A DNA stretch of 64,000 nt. Source: Cocos nucifera. Its lineage: Eukaryota; Streptophyta; Magnoliopsida; Arecales; Arecaceae. Shown here piece by piece: positions 33,188 to 44,756 of this stretch (its first letter is position 1; every line of letters starts with the position of its first letter). The DNA is taken from assembly GCA_006176705.1 (NCBI GenBank), contig QRFJ01004886.1:18069-82068 (forward strand), written 5' to 3'. The notes under the pieces are model-generated. The model had not been told where the DNA came from. It saw only the letters and a list, made by a program, of their open reading frames with translations, and ran no database searches. The position numbers were made by a program, and so were the translations under genes.

Positions 33188-35239
33188 TGCGTTAGCAATT
33201 CTTCAAATCTATTTTAAATCTAATTTTAATTTTTTTTAATTTTATATTAAATAATTTTAGATATCGTATTAGATGTGATTAGATCTAAAATCAAAAAATC
33301 TAAAAAAATTATAGATTCATATCAATGTTGTATGAGATACATGTCTAGACTAGGTGTAGAATTATTCTGTGTAGTCTAGAGTAATTTTTTTGATATACTT
33401 AAAATATTTTTTTAGATCTTTTTGTTTTTATTTTTTGATGTCATAAATATTATAATCAGGTATGAAAATAAAAAATAAAATTTTTAAATTTTTATATGAG
33501 ATATAAATAATGCATGCCTAGACTAGCTGTAGAATAGTTCTATGATTTATCTATAATATATTTTATTTGATGTGATCAATTTTAAAACTTTATTTTTTAG
33601 ATATTATATGTGATATATCAGATCTGATGGCATGCATATCTGATTTAATATTTGATAATGAGATGTATACAGAAATATGCCATGATTAGATCTATGACTT
33701 TATATGAGATATATGTTGTAGATCGTATTATTTGTAGTGTAGTTATTGTTTCCTGATTAAGGCATTCTCCTTGACCGTCCAATCATAAGAGTTAGAAGGG
33801 TTTAAAGGCCCTCTATTTCCATTCGATGGGATGCTTCTTATAGCTTGTAGGGCTGTTGCGCATTTGTTCCTTAATCAGAAATCGAAAAACTTACTTTTCT
33901 GCAAAATCCTAGGATTTTTTGAATGTTTCTATTTATGAACCCAAACTTAATTAAGAATTAAGATTATAAAATAAATTAGATCTAAAAATTGATGAATTTT
34001 TAGATCTAAGACACCTATTCATAAATTTGGGTTCGGGCTTGGGTAGCTCAATTAGGTCTAAGCGGTTGATCAAACCGAATCAAGAGTTGGTTAGATAGGG
34101 ATCAACAGTGCTTAGAATTGACCAGCCTAATAAGGATTAAGTCTAGATCAAGGTCAACTCAGAATAATATGTGGTTGACCAAGTCAAGACCTAATTTCGG
34201 CTCCAGAGTTAGAGTCTGGATTGTAGGCTAACCCAGATTGGTTCTGATTCGAACAATTTGGTGTCTTAAGGTAAGTTTGGCAGGTACGATCCGACTAATT
34301 TTTAATTGGAAGCTACTCAATCTGAATGCATTCTTGTACGAGTTAATGGCATATCTCTTTCCACCGGTCTCACTTACCTAGGCCATATCTGTAGGCTAAG
34401 GTGGTCAATAATCCGAGCTAACCCATGCCACTAGGTTAGTCATAATTGTTATGACTAAGTCAAGTCTAAGTTTAATGAGACCTAAATCAAATTCTTCCTA
34501 AGAAAAGATTAAGTAATGAGGTCTTCCACCATTGTAGATGTGTGGGCCCTTCCCAGGGATTGATTGTTCTCGGCTAGGATACAGTGGCTTCAGTTGCATC
34601 CGGAAAGATGCAACCATGTCTATTAGGCATTGGATGCTATGGGCTGGAGGATGAGTTGGGCTCAATATTTTGGATATGGTGAGAGATCCAATTAAAAATC
34701 CAGTTCATGCAAATGGTGGGTCTGACTTAACTAAGGAGTGGATCAATATTTCGGATACGGTGAGATTCATGAATTAGAGACCAAGTTTGGGTGCACCATG
34801 ATTAGAGAATCATTAGATAAGAGTTGTTCCACTTATCAACCCATCAATAACTGTTAGGTGAGGTGATGAGTCAATTGGTGAGACCGCACCACCCACTAAA
34901 AATCAATTGAATCATAGGAGATTTTTGCATCTCTATCAGAGGGAGTGTAGGGATCCGAGAAAATAGTGAAAGCCTAATTTATTTAAAAATAAAATTTTTA
35001 AATAAATTGGTCAAGTCTAATTAAAAAATCTAACTAGAATCTTTGACTCTCTATAGAAAAATATCTGCATCCAACCCACTTAGCACGTATCCTGGACACC
35101 CATAGACTGACCAGATCCAATTATAAAGATTGGCTCAGATACTACAAAATTATTTTGAATTTCAAAAAGCTTAACTCATGTATTGGACCAGGAACCCCCA
35201 ACCTTACCAGCCCATCCATCCGCCGAATAGAGAGTGTCT

Positions 35240-37475
35240 CTAGAAAAGTGGATGGATGAAGGCAATAAAGGCTAGATACTTACATGTTGGGCTCGATGTC
35301 TGATGAGCTTCCAGCAACCAACATGAGGATATCAAGACTGCTCACCAAATGTTGGCTCACCTACAAGAGTTGTTTGGTGAGACAGAGTCGCGCAGCTAAG
35401 TATCAAGTCATAAGAAGACTATTTTAAGGCTCAAGATGCTTGATGGGCAGTCAGTCCAAGATCATTGTCTGATGACGATCAAGGACTTAGGAAGAGCTTG
35501 AGAAGCTCGGTGTGAAGCTTAGACTAGGGACTTATAAATTGATGTAATTCTTGCAAGTCCTTGACTGATGCATATGGGCAGTTCATCATGAACATCCATA
35601 TGCATAAACTTCACAATGTACTCTAGGCCGAATTGAATGAACATGCTGGTTATAGCTAAGCTTCTCTTTGAAAGGTTCTAAAGAGCTCTGTTCTTGCTAT
35701 GGAGCAGACTTCTTCTAAGAGAAAGTCTTTTGAAAAGAAGAAGTCTGCAAAGAAGTAAAAGACTGAAGGTGGGAAGAAAAAGGGGGAGTCAAAGAAGAAG
35801 GCCGCGGACAAACAAAAATATTTTCATTGCAACATCGACGATCCATTAGAAGTGGAACTGCCCTTTATACCTAATCCAGTCCTAAAGAACAAGAAGAAGA
35901 CATAGATCCTTCTGAAGGTATGCTCATTATTGAATCTAACTTTATGGTTTCTTTTACATCCAGTTGGGTGCTTGACTTTAGGTTCTGAGTGCTCACTTGT
36001 GCACTTCTATGTAGGATCTTAAGGAGAGTAGGAGGCTGAGGGATGGTGAGATGATCCTACGCATATCGAGTAATGGCAAAGCAAGAGTTGCTGCTGTGGC
36101 CGTGAAAACCTACTCCTCTTCGACTTACCATCAGGATTTAGATTTAACTTAAGGACTATTTTTATGTGCCTATAGAAAGTAGGAATTTGATTTCTATTTC
36201 ATGTTTAGCATAGGAAGGCTATGTAATTAGTTTTCTTAAGGACCATTATAATATTTTTTTTGAAAGAAATAAAATTGCAAGTAGGTTTTCTTATTAATGG
36301 TCTTCTATTAGTTACATATTGATGTTTCTATTTTTAACTATTAAGAAAAACATGAATGCTATAGGATCAACTTGACCTAGGAATAGTCTAAACGATAGGT
36401 ATCTTTGGCACCTTAGGCTTAGGTCATATAGCGGAAGACAGGGTTAACAAATTGGAGAAATCTGGGCTATTAAATCCATTGACTTCCAAGTCATATCCGA
36501 ACTTATGAATCATGCCTTCATGTAAAAATGATCAAGCTCCCTTTTGTAGGATATGGAGGAAAGGGCAACATACCTGCCTTGCCCTAGTACATACAGATGT
36601 ATGCGGCCCATTTGATATGCTAGGCTAGAGGTAATTATTGTCTACTTCATCATCTTTATCGATGATTTATCTCGGTATAGGGTATGTGTATCTTGATGTG
36701 ACATAAGTCTGAAGCCTTTGAAAAGTTCAAAAAATTTAAACTCATGAAGTAGAAAAATAAATAAAAAAATCTATTAACATTCTTCGATCAGATCGAGAAG
36801 GTGAATACCTTAGTCAGGAATTTCTAGACTATTTTAAGAAAAATGGTATAGTATCATCAATGGACTCTATCTGAAAACCTCAACTTAATGAAATTTCAAA
36901 ATAGGAGAAATCGGACCCTATTGGATATGGTCCGATCCATTATGAGCTTCACAGGACCTTTTTTAGTTTCTTTGGGGATATAGTCTAATGACCGCTATAT
37001 ATTTACTAAATCAGATTTCTTCTCTAAAACTATTCCTACCACACCGTATGAGATATGGCATGGTAAGAAACCAAATGTAAGTCATCTCAAAATTTGGGGT
37101 TGTTTGGCTCATGTTAAGAAGATAGCAAACGGACAAGTTAGAGTCGAGGTCCTTTAGAGCTCAGTTCATTGGATATCCTAAAGAGTCGTTAGGATATTAT
37201 TTCTATCTTTCAGAAGACCATAACATGATTGTAAGTTGATATGCCATTTTTCTTGAAAAATAGTTTATTCAAGATGGTGGCATCATGAGATAGATCAGGT
37301 TCGAGGAGAAAGTCTCACGAAGCAGCAATGAGCTAAGAAACCTATGGAACCCAAATCAGATTGAGCTAGTCCAAACACTACCTCCTCCACCTCGAAAATC
37401 AATTAGGATTTTTGGTCCTCCTGAAAGATACTTAGGTACTATTTTAGAAGATGTTGAGAAAAAATATTTCTCAAG
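35240..37475 (+). pseudogene. copia gag, protease and integrase remnants (element D, copy 2)
   Basis: Gag text begins near 35245 (EKWMDEGN) but is frameshifted within a few codons by extra bases that copy 1 lacks (for example near 35270, 35278, 35312, 35318, 35382 and 35425), so no ORF above 60 aa remains. The Lys-rich tail near 35715-35760, the knuckle FHCNIDD near 35822 and the protease block SSWVLDF near 35955 can still be read in pieces. Integrase landmarks VHTDVCGPFDML at about 36590-36625 and SDREGEYLS at about 36788-36815, and the connector PPERYLGT at about 37420, are also present. Dead in every part. Confidence 0.78.
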
Positions 37476-38906
37476 CTTGAGGCCCAGAAGCCCTCAGGAA
37501 GATCTATTCTTTCTTTAGGAAGTTCAGCTGCCAATTAGAAGTACAAACTTCTTACTGCTCAGGTTTGGCTAGATTTGAAATGGTGCATTCTACTATGAAG
37601 TCGGCCAGTATTTAAGCTTTAACAGAGGGCCAAGGTTGAAAATTAATGTCAAATTTGGTGAGCTCGATTGTCCATTTCACTATTCTTCCAGAGGTATCGG
37701 GCAAGTGAAGAATTACTTTAATGGGTTGATCAGTAAGAAGCATGACAATATGCCCCTAAAAATAAGGCCAGAGCTTCCTGACTGCAATCAACAAAGCATA
37801 GGTAAGCTTTCCAATTTCGTGTACCTTATTTCTGCATCCCTCAGAACTCAGCTTATGTAGTAGATAGGCTTCTGGATTTTTGCCTCTTCTCTGATCAGGA
37901 TAGCTCCAATTGCCGTAGGTGATACCACTAGATATAGGAATAGTTCTTCACCAGGTTTGGATTTGGCAAGGAGAGGAGGTGAGCTTAAATAGTTCTTCAA
38001 TTCTTCAAAGGCTTGTTGACATGCTGGGGTCTAGCAGAAGTTCTTTGGTTACTTGAGCACTTGGAAGAAGGGAATACAACGCTCAGCCGACATTAAGACA
38101 TAGCGATTTAGGGCTCAACCGACCTTGAGATAAAGTGATTCAGGGCTACAACCTTCCCCGTCAGGCGTTGAACCTCCTTTATGATTTTTAATATAGTCAT
38201 TTTTTGGATGGCTCTCATCTTCTCGAGATTCACTTCGATGCCATGTCTTGACACCATGAAATCTAGAAACTTTTTCGAAGTTATCCGAAAGCATATTTGG
38301 TTGGATTCAACTTCATATATTTTCAGAGGGTGCTGAAGGTCTCTTCAAGATCAGTAATATAATTTGCTGAAGACTGGATCTTAACAAGCATGTCATCTAC
38401 AAAGACCTCCATATTATGATCGATTTGCTCCTTAAAGATCTTACTCACCAGGCATTGATAGGTTGCGCCTGTATTTTTAAGTCCAAAAAGCATAATTCTA
38501 TAACAATAAAGATCACAATCAGTAATAAAAATAGTTTTCTCCTCATTTTCTGGTGTCATCCGAATTTGGTTTTAATAAAAAAAGACGTCCATGAAAGTGA
38601 GAAGCTCATGATCTGAGGATGCATCCACCAGTTGATTAATTCTAGGTAAGGAGTGGCCTTTGGGCAGGCCTTATACAAGTCTGTGAAGTCTATGCATATC
38701 CTCCATTTATCATTCGCCTTGCGAGAACTACATTTGTGATCCAATCTAGGTTGGATACCTTCTGGCTGAACTTGGCTTTGAGTAGTTTGTCAACCTCGTC
38801 CATAATAGCTTTCTATTATTTTGGTGTGAAGCTACACTTTTTCTATTTCACAAGTCGGTATTTGAGATCTACAACTGATGATGTTCCATTACTTCAGCAT
38901 CAATGC
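37475..38906 (-). pseudogene. pol: gypsy RT and RNase H (element A, copy 2)
   Basis: Same blocks as in copy 1: KWRICIDFTDLYKACPK near 38714-38660, ITDCDLYCYRIMLFGLKN near 38530-38475 and the catalytic VFVDDMLVK near 38410-38384. RNase H text (EELFLYLVVSPTAIGAILIR) follows near 37960-37880, then YYIS. A two-base difference near 37770 and small ones near 38025 distinguish it from copy 1. Scrambling around the FMD block is identical, so the damage is older than the duplication. Confidence 0.8.
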
Positions 38907-39590
38907 CTAGCATATCTGCAGGTACCCAGGCGAAGACATCGACATTTCTTCACAAGAAGGTGACGACCTGCTTCCTGACTTTTTTTCTAAGTTGGAGGCA
39001 ATTTGAATAGTATGGTCCTCATGCCCATCGTTTAAAGAAACTATAACAAGATCTTCAATTGGTTCCTCTTGTTCTTCAATCAAATCATCACGGGCATCAA
39101 GCCCATCTACTGGACATAATTCTATCTGCTTTCCCCCTTGTAAAGCAATGGTGTAGCAGTGCCATGTTAGAGCTTGATCTCTCCTGACCTCTTCGACTCC
39201 ATATCCTGTTGGAAGCTTCATCTTCAAATAATAAGTTAAGACCAAAGCTTGGAGTGCATTCAAACCAAGTCAGCTAAAAATCGCATTATAAGCTGAGGGA
39301 GCCTTCACCATTAGAAAACCAACTTGGGCCTTAATTGCTTTGGATACCGACTTGCCATAATAGATAAGATAATTATTCCTTCCATCAGCATAGCATCACC
39401 AATGAACCCCACTAATGGAGAATTCCTTGATCCCATTCAACTGTCAAGTATAGACATATTGGAGAATGCATCATAAAACAAAACATCGACAAAGCTTCCA
39501 TTATTAATCAAAATACGGTGTACATTATAATCAAAATACGGTGTACATTATAATCAACAATATTTAAAGTTATTACAACTACATCATTAT
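38907..39590 (-). pseudogene. gypsy protease and spacer (element A, copy 2)
   Basis: The spacer ORF is 118 aa here (38907-39263), beginning MNALQALVLTYYLKMKLPTG, the end of the protease domain, and running into the acidic LIEEQEEPIEDL block. Upstream, the active-site region (NNGSFVDVLFYDAF near 39500) is separated by frameshifts and by the 23-bp tandem duplication at 39508-39553. Copy 1 differs by one extra C that splits this ORF. Confidence 0.78.
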
Positions 39591-39907
39591 ATGGAATTTG
39601 AACCCCCTATGCATCTTCTTCAGCAAAAGCAATAGGCTCCTCAGTCCTTTGCCTCTTTGCTGGCTCCACTGACCCGCTAGCTTCCTCCTATCGATGTCCC
39701 CCAGTGATTGTGTTAATGATTTCAAGTGGGGGCTGATCTCCTTGTGGCTCATCCCTCTAGGGTGGTTCAAGCTATGGTAGAGCTTTTGGCTGGTACTCCC
39801 TCCTTTCCAGTCGATGTCTTAAAAAGTGGTCTAGCGACCTCATCTGATGAACTCCTCGATCTCATCTTGGAGCTGTATACATTCTTCTGTATCATGATCA
39901 TGGTCAC
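39591..39907 (-). pseudogene. gag: gypsy gag end (element A, copy 2), interrupted by element B
   Basis: The end of Gag with the motif HDHDTEECIQLQDEIEEFI near 39905-39850, read on the minus strand. It stops at the GTCAC (39903-39907) that flanks element B. The other half of the motif region, YYLYHRD-like, resumes at 50320-50340. Confidence 0.75.
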
Positions 39908-41237
39908 TGTTAGGGTCAACCCGCCCTATCTAAGTTTGGCTTGCCATTTCTCCTGCCGGACTTCTCCTTCAGTTGGACTCCTTCTTTAGCTAGACTCCTC
40001 CTAGACTCCTCTAGGACTTCTCCTTCGATAGATTTCCTTTCAAACTCCTCGTGGACTACTCCCTCAGTTGGACTTCTCCTTCAGTCGGACTCCTCCCGGA
40101 CTACTCCCTCAGTTGGACTTCTCCTTCAGTCGGACTCCTCCCAGACTTCTCCTTCGATAGAGCTCCTTTCGGACTTCTCTTTCAATCAGACTTTTCCCTC
40201 AATCTGACTTCTTCTTCGACAGAGATCCTTTCAAACTTCTCCTTCAGTCAGACTCCTCCTTCAGTCAGACTCCTCCCTCAGTCGGACTTCTCCTTCAATT
40301 GAACTTCTCCTTCAATAGAGCTCCTTCCAGACTTCTCCTTCAGTCGGACTCCTCCCAGACTCCTCCTTCAGTTGGACTCCTTCCGGACTCCTCCCCAAGT
40401 CAGACTTCTTCTTCGGTTAGACTTCTCCTTCAATCGGACTCCTTTCGAACTTCTCCTTCAGTCAGACTCCTCCTTCAGTTGGGCTCCTTTCAGACTTTTC
40501 CTTCGATAAAGTACCTTCTAGACTTCTCCTTCGATAAAGCATCTTATGGACTTCTCCTTCAGTCGGACTCCTTTCAGACTTCTCCTTCAGTCGGACTCCT
40601 CCCTTAGTCAGACGTCCTTCAATCAAACTTCTTCCAGACTTCTCCTTCAGTCAGACTCCTCCTTCAGTTGGACTTCTTTCGTACTCCTTCTAGTTGCTAT
40701 AAAAGACTTTCTTCAGCCAAATTTCTTTGTCACTAGAAGAACTTCAGCATCAATTCTTGCTGCAATGAATATCAGTCAACACATGGATGATCTCGGGGAC
40801 ATCTGAATCTCTCTTAAATTATCGATCAGCGAAGTCCTTCACCGCCTATGATTATCCCATCCAGACTTCAACTATTAGCTACCAACAAACTGGCATGTCA
40901 CAACAATGGACACTACCCTCTGTAACAAACTCTAAGTAGCCCCGAATGGCCCACTACCAAGCAGTTATGGCTATCACCATTAGTTTATTACAGGCTCCAT
41001 TTATAAAAGAGATTCTCTAGATATACTTTCTCTTTAAGCTCTCATCCACTTCCCAATACTCTGCTTCTCTATTTCCTATGCATTCCATTCTAGTTGGCCA
41101 AAAATTGACTTGAGCATCGGAGGGTCCTACCTGAGCCACCCACCTCTGGTTTGGACTTCATTTTGCAGGTCCCATCGGCAGCCTCATCTTCTCCACTCCA
41201 GCCACATTCGATGTCCTCATGGATTTCTGCACTAATA
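39908..41237 (+). repeat. 5' LTR of gypsy B (copy 2)
   Basis: 1330 bp from TGTTAGGGTCAACCCGCC to GCACTAATA. It is 130 bp shorter than its 3' partner, mainly in the minisatellite. TATAAAAG at 41002-41009 is the likely promoter core. Confidence 0.9.
39945..40690 (+). repeat. Minisatellite in gypsy B 5' LTR (copy 2)
   Basis: Same array as 12469-13215, virtually base for base. Frames 39941-40207, 40051-40302, 40299-40607 and 40546-40806 are repeat artefacts. Confidence 0.9.
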
Positions 41238-41240
41238 GAA

Positions 41241-41252
41241 TTGGCGCTAGAG
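41241..41252 (+). other. Primer binding site of gypsy B (copy 2)
   Basis: TTGGCGCTAGAG three bases after the LTR, as in copy 1. Confidence 0.6.
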
Positions 41253-41363
41253 TAAGAGACATCAGAACCCTTGATTCTAAAAGGAGTGCTCAGTTGAATC
41301 TGTCTACTCTCTTCTCTCAATCTTTAAAAATCTATCTCTATTTGATTTATCCTAGTCTCAAGG

Positions 41364-43000
41364 ATGTCTCCAAGGAAGACAACCTCCCCTACCAGCGGCC
41401 ATCGTCAGATCTGAACAAGATCCCATCCACTCCAGCACGATCATCAACACCACAACCTCCCCTACTAGTGGCCATAGTGGATTCAAAGTAGTTCAACCTA
41501 CTGATGCAACTGGTTTGAGGCCTCACCGAGATGGTGCAGGCCATGCAACTACCCATAGCGGTAGCCCAGCTAGAAAATCCTCCACCAGAATCTCAAGAAC
41601 TTGCTCAAAGAAAACATACATGGGTCAGTAGATCCATCACTCCTGAGAAGGAAAAGTGAAAGGCAGAGGATCCCAACTTTGATCATGATTCTTCTCTAGA
41701 AGAGACCTTCCCCATCTATAGTTGAAAACTCTCTAGAATCTATGATTGGAATGATGCTCTTGACCAAAGGCTCGAGGAAATAAATTGATGGATCGAAAAG
41801 CTCCATCAAGCTCCTCCTCATGAAAAACATATTTGCACCGATCCCCCTTTCTCCCAATAAATCATGTAGGAGTCCATCCTATCGAACTTCAAGCTCCTCT
41901 AGTTTTAGAGCTACGATGGGACCACCGATCCAGTCGACCATCTGGAGGTCTTTCGGACTATGATGCTGATCCATGGTGTGCCAGATGCCATTTTGTGCCT
42001 AGCTTTTCAATCCATCCTAAAAGGAGTAGCAAGAAATTGGTACTCGATGCTCAAGCCAGGTATGATCTTCTCTTTTGACCAGATGAGCCACCAATTTGTA
42101 ACTCATTTTATCAGCAGCCGACATCCCAAGCAAAGTTTGGACTCCCTCATCATCATCAAGCATAAGGAAAGGGAGTCCATCCGAGCTTATGTTAACTGCT
42201 TCAATGTTGCTGCACTGGAGGTTCGAAATCTGGACTGGTCTATTGCCATGGCCGCACTAAAGGATGATCTTCAGAAGAATGATCTACTATTCTTCCTGAA
42301 GAAGAAGTCCCCCTAGGACTTTACCAATTTATTGGCTCGAGCTGAAGGATATGCCCGAGCTGAAAAAGCCTTCAAATTGAAGGTTGAGAAAGCTGCAAGG
42401 GAGCGGTAGGTGGGTGAGTCTAGCAAGCCTGTAGTTGAAGAGAAGTCGAGGGAAGCTCGGCCGCATTCTCAGACTCCTCCTGAGTGCAAGTGAGCCTGGA
42501 CTCCTTTCCAAGCTTGGAGATTGAGAAGCCCTAATAGAAGGGCATGAAGGAACTCTCCCCCTAGAAGGTTCCACAACTATGCTCTCCTCAATGCTCCAAA
42601 AAACCAAGTACTGATGAAAATCAAGGAGCAGCTGCCGAGGCCAAAGAGGATGCACACTCATCTTGAAAAGTGCAATCCTAACTAGTACTATCTTTACCAT
42701 CGTGACCACGATCATGATGTAGAAGAATGCATCCAGCTCCAAGATGAGATCGAGAAGGTCATCAGGCGAGGTTAGCTCGATCAATTTCTACGACATCGAC
42801 ATGAGACAAGAAAAGATCAGTCGAGGGCACCACCACAACCAAAACCACCGAGGAGGGAGGAGTAGCATGGAGATCGACCACCTCTGGGCATCATCAACAC
42901 CATCTCTAGGGTACTTCGGTGGGAGAAGGCCAGCGGATCTTGGAGATCGGCCAAAAGATGGAGAACTGAGAAACCCATCACTTTCACTAAAGAAGATGCT
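41364..43000 (+). pseudogene. gag: gypsy gag (element B, copy 2)
   Basis: It starts MSPRKTTSPTSGHRQI at 41364. The core ORF 41960-42316 (118 aa) is continuous here: AILCLAFQSILKGVARNWYS near residues 10-29, FSFDQMSHQFVTHFISSRHP, then AYVNCFNVAALEVRNLDWSI and FLKKKSP before a stop. It matches the retrotransposon-gag core of plant gypsy elements. The Cys/His-like block YHRDHDHDVEECIQLQDEIE lies near 42697-42757. Stops at about 41657, 42315 and 42775 and a few frame changes keep it inactive. Copy 1 has extra bases that break the same core. Confidence 0.83.
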
Positions 43001-43027
43001 TAAGGGATTCAATTTTCGCATAATGAT

Positions 43028-43498
43028 GTGGTTGTAGTTTCTTTAAACATTGCAGACTATGATGTATGCCACATTCTTCTTGATAATGAAAACTCTACTG
43101 ATGTCTTATTTTATGATACTTTCTCTAGAATATCTATACCTAATGATCATCTAGGACCAATGAATTACCTATTGATGGGCTTCACTGGCGATGCTGTACC
43201 ATTTAAAGGAATAATAACATTAACTGTGACTACAGGAAGACACCCGAGGCAGTCTAGGGAACAAGTTGATTTCTTGGTAGTGAGAACTCCATCTGCTTAC
43301 AATGCAATTCTTGGTCGACCTGATCTCAACGCCCTTCGGACAGTGGTGTCTACTTATAACATGGAAATAAAGTTTTCAACAAACTACAGGATTGAAAAGA
43401 TCAGAGGAGATCAAGTCCATGCAAGACACTGCTACTCGATTATCCTACAAAAGGGCGTACTGTCAGAACCTTGTCTAGTTGATGGGTTGGATGTTTGA
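43028..43498 (+). pseudogene. gypsy protease (element B, copy 2)
   Basis: 156-aa frame: LLDNENSTDVLFYDTFSRI (active-site position with Asn-Glu-Asn), FTGDAVPFKGIITLTVTTG, SAYNAILGRPDLNALR and the RGDQVHARHCYSIILQKG spacer. A C-to-T change makes a stop at 43496 where copy 1 reads Arg. The spacer then continues from 43516 with one base lost near 43533, into EVREQLLKFLRRNTDVL. Confidence 0.85.
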
Positions 43499-43515
43499 GA
43501 TGACCTTGCTGAAGA

Positions 43516-44435
43516 ATGGGAAGAACCCATGGAAGTCTTATTTCAATCCCACTAAATGATGAAAATAAAGAGCATATGGTGCAGATCGGCTCCAATCTAG
43601 GAGAGGAGGTACGAGAGCAGCTCCTCAAATTCCTAAGGAGAAATACAGATGTTTTGCTTGGGTCTTCGCAAACATGCCCAGTATTGATGCTAAAGTTATA
43701 GAACATCATCTGGCTGTTGATCCTAAGCATCGATCGATAAAAGAAAAGATACGCAACCATGTCCTAGAGAGATAGAAGGCAATTATGGAAGAGGTTGACA
43801 AGCTCCTCAAGACCAGATTCATCCGAGAGGTCTCCTACCCGAATTGGATCTCTAATCTTGTCCTTGTCAAGAAGGCAAATGGCAAGTAGAGAATATGTAT
43901 AGACTTCAAAAGACTGAACAAGGCCTGTTCAAAGGACAACTACCCCCTACCTAGGATTGATCAAATGATGGATGCAACTTCGGGCCATGAGTTCCTCACC
44001 TTCATGGATGATTTCTCTGGCTACAACCAAATCCAGATGGCATCAGAGGATGAGGAAAAAATTATTTTTATTTTTTATTATGATCTTTATTATTATAGGA
44101 TTATATCCTTTGGGCTCAAAAATGTAGGAGCAACATACCAGCGCCTTATCAATAAGATCTTCAAGGAGTAGATTGATCGCAACATGGAGGTTTACATAGA
44201 TGACATGCTTGTCAAGAGCCAAACTTCAACAAATCACATAGCTGAGCTCGAGGAGACCTTCGGTGCCCTTCAGAAGTATAAGATGAAGCTAAACCAAATC
44301 AAGTGTGCTTTCGGTGTGACCTCAGCAAAGTTTTTGGGGTTTATGGTGTCAAGGCCTAGAATTAAGGCAAACCCAAAGAAGATTCAGGCTATCCAAGAGA
44401 TGACTGCTCTAAAATCAATAAAAAAAGTTTAGCGC
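43516..44435 (+). pseudogene. pol: gypsy reverse transcriptase (element B, copy 2)
   Basis: Pre-RT block LLKFLRRNTDVL near 43620, then (after a frame change) LVLVKKANGK, stop, RICIDFKRLNKACSKD near 43860-43940, PRIDQMMDATSGHEFLTFMDD near 43950-44010, FSGYNQIQMASEDEEK and FGLKNVGATYQRLINKIFKE up to a stop at 44169. The frame 44184-44432 contains the catalytic site as VYIDDMLVKSQ (YIDD in place of YVDD), then KYKMKLNQIKCAFGVTS and FLGFMVSR. A stop after NGK is shared with copy 1. Confidence 0.87.
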
Positions 44436-44756
44436 TTAATGGAGAAGGTAGCAGCTCTGAATCGCTTTGTCTCAAAGTCGGCCGATCAGTCTATGCCCTT
44501 CTTTCGAGTTTTTAAGCAATCAAAGAACTTCTACTGGACTGTATAGTGTCATCAAGTATTTCAAGAGCTTAAGAACTACCTCGGCTTGCCTCCCCTACTA
44601 GCTATGTCAAATTTGGAGAAGAATTATTATTATACTTGGCAGTCTCCTCAACGGCCCTTGCAGTAATCCTAGTCAAGGATGCAGCAAAGGTATAGCAGTC
44701 GATCTACTACACAAGCCGAGTCTTGAAGGACGCTAAGATCAGGTACACTGAGTTTT
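44436..44756 (+). pseudogene. gypsy RNase H stub (element B, copy 2)
   Basis: Text equivalent to VAALNRFVSKSADQSMPFFRV near 44447-44510, the tether before RNase H, then LAVSSTALAVILVKD near 44634-44680 and YYTSRVLKDAKIRYTE near 44707-44756. RNase H breaks off inside the block that would read YTELEKL, exactly where repeat X begins. The rest of RNase H and the whole integrase are absent. Confidence 0.8.

Larger units (their letters stand above)
32087..37475 (+). mobile_element. Ty1/copia element D, copy 2 (LTR 3' half, leader, gag, partial pol)
   Basis: Same structure as copy 1 but without the first 1182 bp of the LTR. LTR remainder 32087-33173, primer site TGGTATCAGAGC at 33176-33187, leader to about 35230, gag and protease-integrase remnants to about 37475, then the same junction with gypsy A. 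Confidence 0.88.
37475..39907 (-). mobile_element. Ty3/gypsy element A, distal part, copy 2
   Basis: Equivalent to 9985-12433, with only about half a dozen differences between 37620 and 39720. It contains RNase H (about 37620-38180), RT (about 38300-38906), protease and spacer (38907-39590) and the gag end, cut at 39907 by element B. The proximal half of the same element resumes at 50320. Confidence 0.88.
32087..43920 (+). repeat. 11.8 kb direct duplication, copy 2
   Basis: Second copy of 4718-16475, in the same orientation, 15.6 kb after the first. Only about three differences are visible in the first 1590 bp. The region 33660-37480 is about 109 bp longer than in copy 1, and 39740-43000 about 33 bp shorter. 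The right edge at 43920 is only where copy 1 stops: element B continues here to its 3' LTR. Confidence 0.95.
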
